A stretch of DNA of 23,786 nt, from contig UQYD01000028.1 of assembly GCA_900545305.1 (NCBI GenBank), positions 1-23,786 of the forward strand, given 5' to 3'. Below are positions 21,838 to 23,786 of the stretch, piece by piece. Below the pieces are notes generated by a model, which saw only the letters and a list, made by a program, of their open reading frames with translations, made no database searches and was not told the DNA's origin. A program made the position numbers and the translations under genes. The stretch's first letter is position 1. Each line of letters starts with the position of its first letter. This DNA comes from an uncultured Eubacterium sp. (GTDB lineage: Bacteria; Bacillota; Clostridia; Lachnospirales; CAG-274).

Positions 21838-23358
21838 TTAATCAAAATTTTCAGTACAAACTCTATTAAATTCATCGTATACCTGCTGGCTTGGTTTCTT
21901 ATCAATTAAAGAAACTACAACGATAACAACGACTGAAAGAATAAAAGCTGGTACAAGTTCGTAAAGACCTGTATCGCAGATAACAAACTTGCTACCGAAA
22001 ATAGGACTAGATTCTGTAAGGCAAGTATTCCAGAAAAGAACACCTAAACCACCGGAAACCATACCTGCTAAAGCACCCTTCATTGTCATTCGATTCCAGT
22101 AAAGACTTAAAATCATTGCCGGACCGAAAGCAGCACCAAGACCTGCCCACGCATAACTTACAAGATTCATTACAGAGTTATCAGGGTTAAGTGCAAGCAC
22201 GAAAGCAATAACTGCAACGGCAATAACGGCAATCTTACTAACTCTTAAAAGTTCCTTATCAGTTGCTTCTTTTCTGAAAATAGTCTTGTAAATATCATTT
22301 GAAATAGCAGAAGCTGTAACAAGCATCTGTGAATCAGATGATGACATAATAGCTGCAACAATAGCACAAAGAAGAATACCTGCAATAAAGCCAGGAGTAA
22401 GACGCTGTACAAGAACCATAAATATAGTTTCAGATGCAGCACCCTCTAATACTGTACCTTCTGTCTGGAACAAGTAAACATAACCTAATACACCAACTGC
22501 AACAGATGCAACAAGTGTAATTATAACCCAAACAATGGCAATTCTTCTTGACTTCTTAATCATTGAACTTGACTTAATAGACATAAATCTAACAAGGATA
22601 TGAGGCATACCAAAGTAACCAAGACCCCAACCAAGATTAGATACTACATACTGCCATGTAGATGTGCTACCGTCAGATTCTTTAAGGAAATTCATATAGC
22701 CCGGCATTTCACTTACAACTGATGAAAAATCAGCTTTAATAAATGCATAGGCAACAATAGGCACTATAAGAAGTGCGAAGAACATAAGCATACCCTGGAA
22801 GAAATCTGTCCATACAACGGCAAAATATCCACCCATAAATGTGTATGCCATAATTACAACAACGCCAATTAAAAGACCAACTTGATACTGAATACCAAAA
22901 ACAGTCTGTAAAAGTTTTGCAGCAGCATTGAAACTAGATGCTGTATATACCAAAAAGAAAATAAAGATAATAATTGCACAAGTTACTCTTAAAGCTGTAG
23001 ACTTTGCATTAAATCTGTTCTGGAAATATTCTGGAATAGTAATTGCATCACCTGTTACATAAGAATAATTTCTAAGACGCTTTGCAACTAAAAGCCAGTT
23101 AAGATATGTACCAATACCAAGACCAACTGCAATCCAAGCCTCGCCAAGACCACTTAAATAAACAGCACCTGGAAGACCCATTAAAAGCCAACTACTCATA
23201 TCTGATGCCTGTGCTGAAAGAGCTGTAAGCCAGCTACCCATACCACGACCACCTAAAAAGTAATCGCCGACATTATTGGACTTTTTTGAAAAAAGAAAGC
23301 CAATATAAAGCATTGCACCTAAATAGAGAACAAATGCTAAAATTGTCCATACGTTCAT
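21838..23358 (-). CDS. putP: Sodium/proline symporter PutP
   Basis: 506 residues, normal for the solute:sodium symporter family. It imports L-proline with Na+. The opening WTILAFVLYLGAMLYIGFLFS and GDYFLGGRGMGSWLTALSAQASDMSSWLLMGLPGAVY match PutP transmembrane helices 1-2, where the unwound segment binds sodium. The SSSDSQMLVTASAISNDIYK stretch is the usual PutP signature near helix 8-9. About 13 membrane helices are visible, with a short charged C-terminal tail. GGAGGAA lies 7 bp before the ATG. It is a single gene between its own promoter and terminator; no proline-degradation genes are nearby, so a nutrient or osmolyte uptake role is likely. Confidence 0.94.
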   Translation of the reverse strand: MNVWTILAFVLYLGAMLYIGFLFSKKSNNVGDYFLGGRGMGSWLTALSAQASDMSSWLLMGLPGAVYLSGLGEAWIAVGLGIGTYLNWLLVAKRLRNYSYVTGDAITIPEYFQNRFNAKSTALRVTCAIIIFIFFLVYTASSFNAAAKLLQTVFGIQYQVGLLIGVVVIMAYTFMGGYFAVVWTDFFQGMLMFFALLIVPIVAYAFIKADFSSVVSEMPGYMNFLKESDGSTSTWQYVVSNLGWGLGYFGMPHILVRFMSIKSSSMIKKSRRIAIVWVIITLVASVAVGVLGYVYLFQTEGTVLEGAASETIFMVLVQRLTPGFIAGILLCAIVAAIMSSSDSQMLVTASAISNDIYKTIFRKEATDKELLRVSKIAVIAVAVIAFVLALNPDNSVMNLVSYAWAGLGAAFGPAMILSLYWNRMTMKGALAGMVSGGLGVLFWNTCLTESSPIFGSKFVICDTGLYELVPAFILSVVVIVVVSLIDKKPSQQVYDEFNRVCTENFD

Positions 23359-23395
23359 TTTTAATTCCTCCGTTAAAATTTAATAAATCCTTCAT

Positions 23396-23425
23396 ATTAT
23401 ACAACAAACAACACAATAAAATCAA
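23396..23425 (-). promoter_or_regulatory. Sigma-A promoter for putP
   Basis: On the minus strand TTGATT (23420-23425) and TATAAT (23396-23401) are 18 bp apart, about 40 bp upstream of the ATG at 23358. The stretch 23426-23546 is AT-rich with no gene and no other structure that I can support. Confidence 0.6.
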
Positions 23426-23546
23426 CCCTTTTGCAAGTTTAATATTATTTTTATTCATAATATTATTTTCATCATCAATAAATTACATATTTGTTGTTTA
23501 AATTTATTTTGTATTATGAATTTAAAATATGCTAAAATTTCAACAT

Positions 23547-23786
23547 GGTCAGAACATTTTGCTTCGCAAAATGTGGCTTGTATCCAAGCCATCGGATTTA
23601 TCTTTCCGATTCACCGGTCAGAACATTTTGCTTTGCAAATTGTGGCTTGTATCCAAGCCATCGGATTTATCTTTCCGATTCACTGGTCAGAACATTTTGC
23701 TTTGCAAATTGTGGCTTGTATCCAAGCCATCGGATTTATCTTTCCGATTCACCGGTCAGAACATTTTGCTTTGCAAATTGTGGCTT
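23547..23786. repeat. Tandem array of divergent 69-bp triple-hairpin repeats (continues off the edge)
   Basis: Unit starts (GGTCAGAACA) fall at 23547, 23616, 23685 and 23754, an exact 69-bp period; the fourth unit is cut by the window edge after 33 bases. Each unit has the stem-loop order of copies A and B. The first stem in unit 1 is ACATTTTGC/GCAAAATGT with loop TTC; units 2-4 have one T-T mismatch and a TTT loop. The second stem is GGCTTG/CAAGCC with loop TATC, and the third, ATCGGA/TCCGAT, is unchanged. No variable spacers occur between units, so this is not a CRISPR array. Confidence 0.92.

Noticed and set aside
23547..23786. CRISPR array at the right edge
   Set aside because: The whole 69-bp unit is repeated with no unique spacers, the unit is longer than a CRISPR repeat, and no cas gene is present.
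23547..23786. Protein-coding tandem repeat (23-residue units)
   Set aside because: Because 69 is divisible by three, all three plus-strand frames stay open across the array, but there is no start codon with a ribosome site. The homologous copies at 3521 and 18940 contain TAA stops in the first stem, and paired stems explain the sequence better.

Overview
The window is low-GC, AT-rich DNA from a Gram-positive anaerobe, most likely a gut-type Clostridia member (Lachnospiraceae or a relative). The evidence is the strong AGGAGG-type ribosome binding sites, the sigma-A promoters, the tmk-holB-ricT-trmN6-rsmI gene order known from Bacillus and Clostridia, RecU instead of RuvC, and secreted stalk-domain, BspA-like and dockerin-like proteins. 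The species is not identifiable by eye. No tRNA, rRNA, CRISPR, prophage, insertion sequence or transposase was seen.

Layout. 1-379 (minus): 5' part of recU, cut by the window edge. 610-1809 (plus): membrane-anchored LysM-G5 cell-wall protein. 1884-2864 (minus): secreted stalk-domain protein. 3091-3516 (plus): HIT hydrolase, divergent from the stalk gene over a compact pair of promoters. 3633-7050 (minus): a tightly overlapping five-gene operon, read HPr-kinase-like ATPase, PqqD-like protein, S26/SipW-like peptidase, and two secreted stalk-domain proteins paralogous to the 1884-2864 product. 7098-9623 (minus): lipoprotein followed by a bifunctional homocysteine methyltransferase / methylenetetrahydrofolate reductase. 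9712-16499 (minus): seven-gene housekeeping operon kduD, tmk, holB, ricT, trmN6, rsmI and a TetM-like GTPase. 16714-17436 (plus): DtxR-type metal regulator and thioredoxin. 17534-18742 (minus): BspA-type leucine-rich-repeat protein ending in half a dockerin. 19056-21735 (minus): recQ and a membrane TPR protein. 21838-23358 (minus): putP.

Genes that seem to work together. In 3633-7050, an HprK-fold ATPase, a PqqD-fold peptide-binding protein, a Ser-His membrane peptidase and two export substrates are translationally coupled. This looks like a small module that modifies or processes exported proteins; no function is known to me. In the long minus-strand operon, replication (tmk, holB), RNA maturation and modification (ricT, trmN6, rsmI) and a translational GTPase are co-expressed behind the sugar-acid dehydrogenase gene kduD.

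The most interesting non-coding feature is a repeat family of about 69 bp. Each copy can fold into three consecutive hairpins. Two identical copies (3521-3589 and 18940-19008) each sit 5-6 bp from a rho-independent terminator. A divergent version forms a head-to-tail array with an exact 69-bp period that runs off the right edge (23547-23786). The first stem differs between the two versions while pairing is retained, which argues that structure is conserved over sequence. I do not recognise the family.
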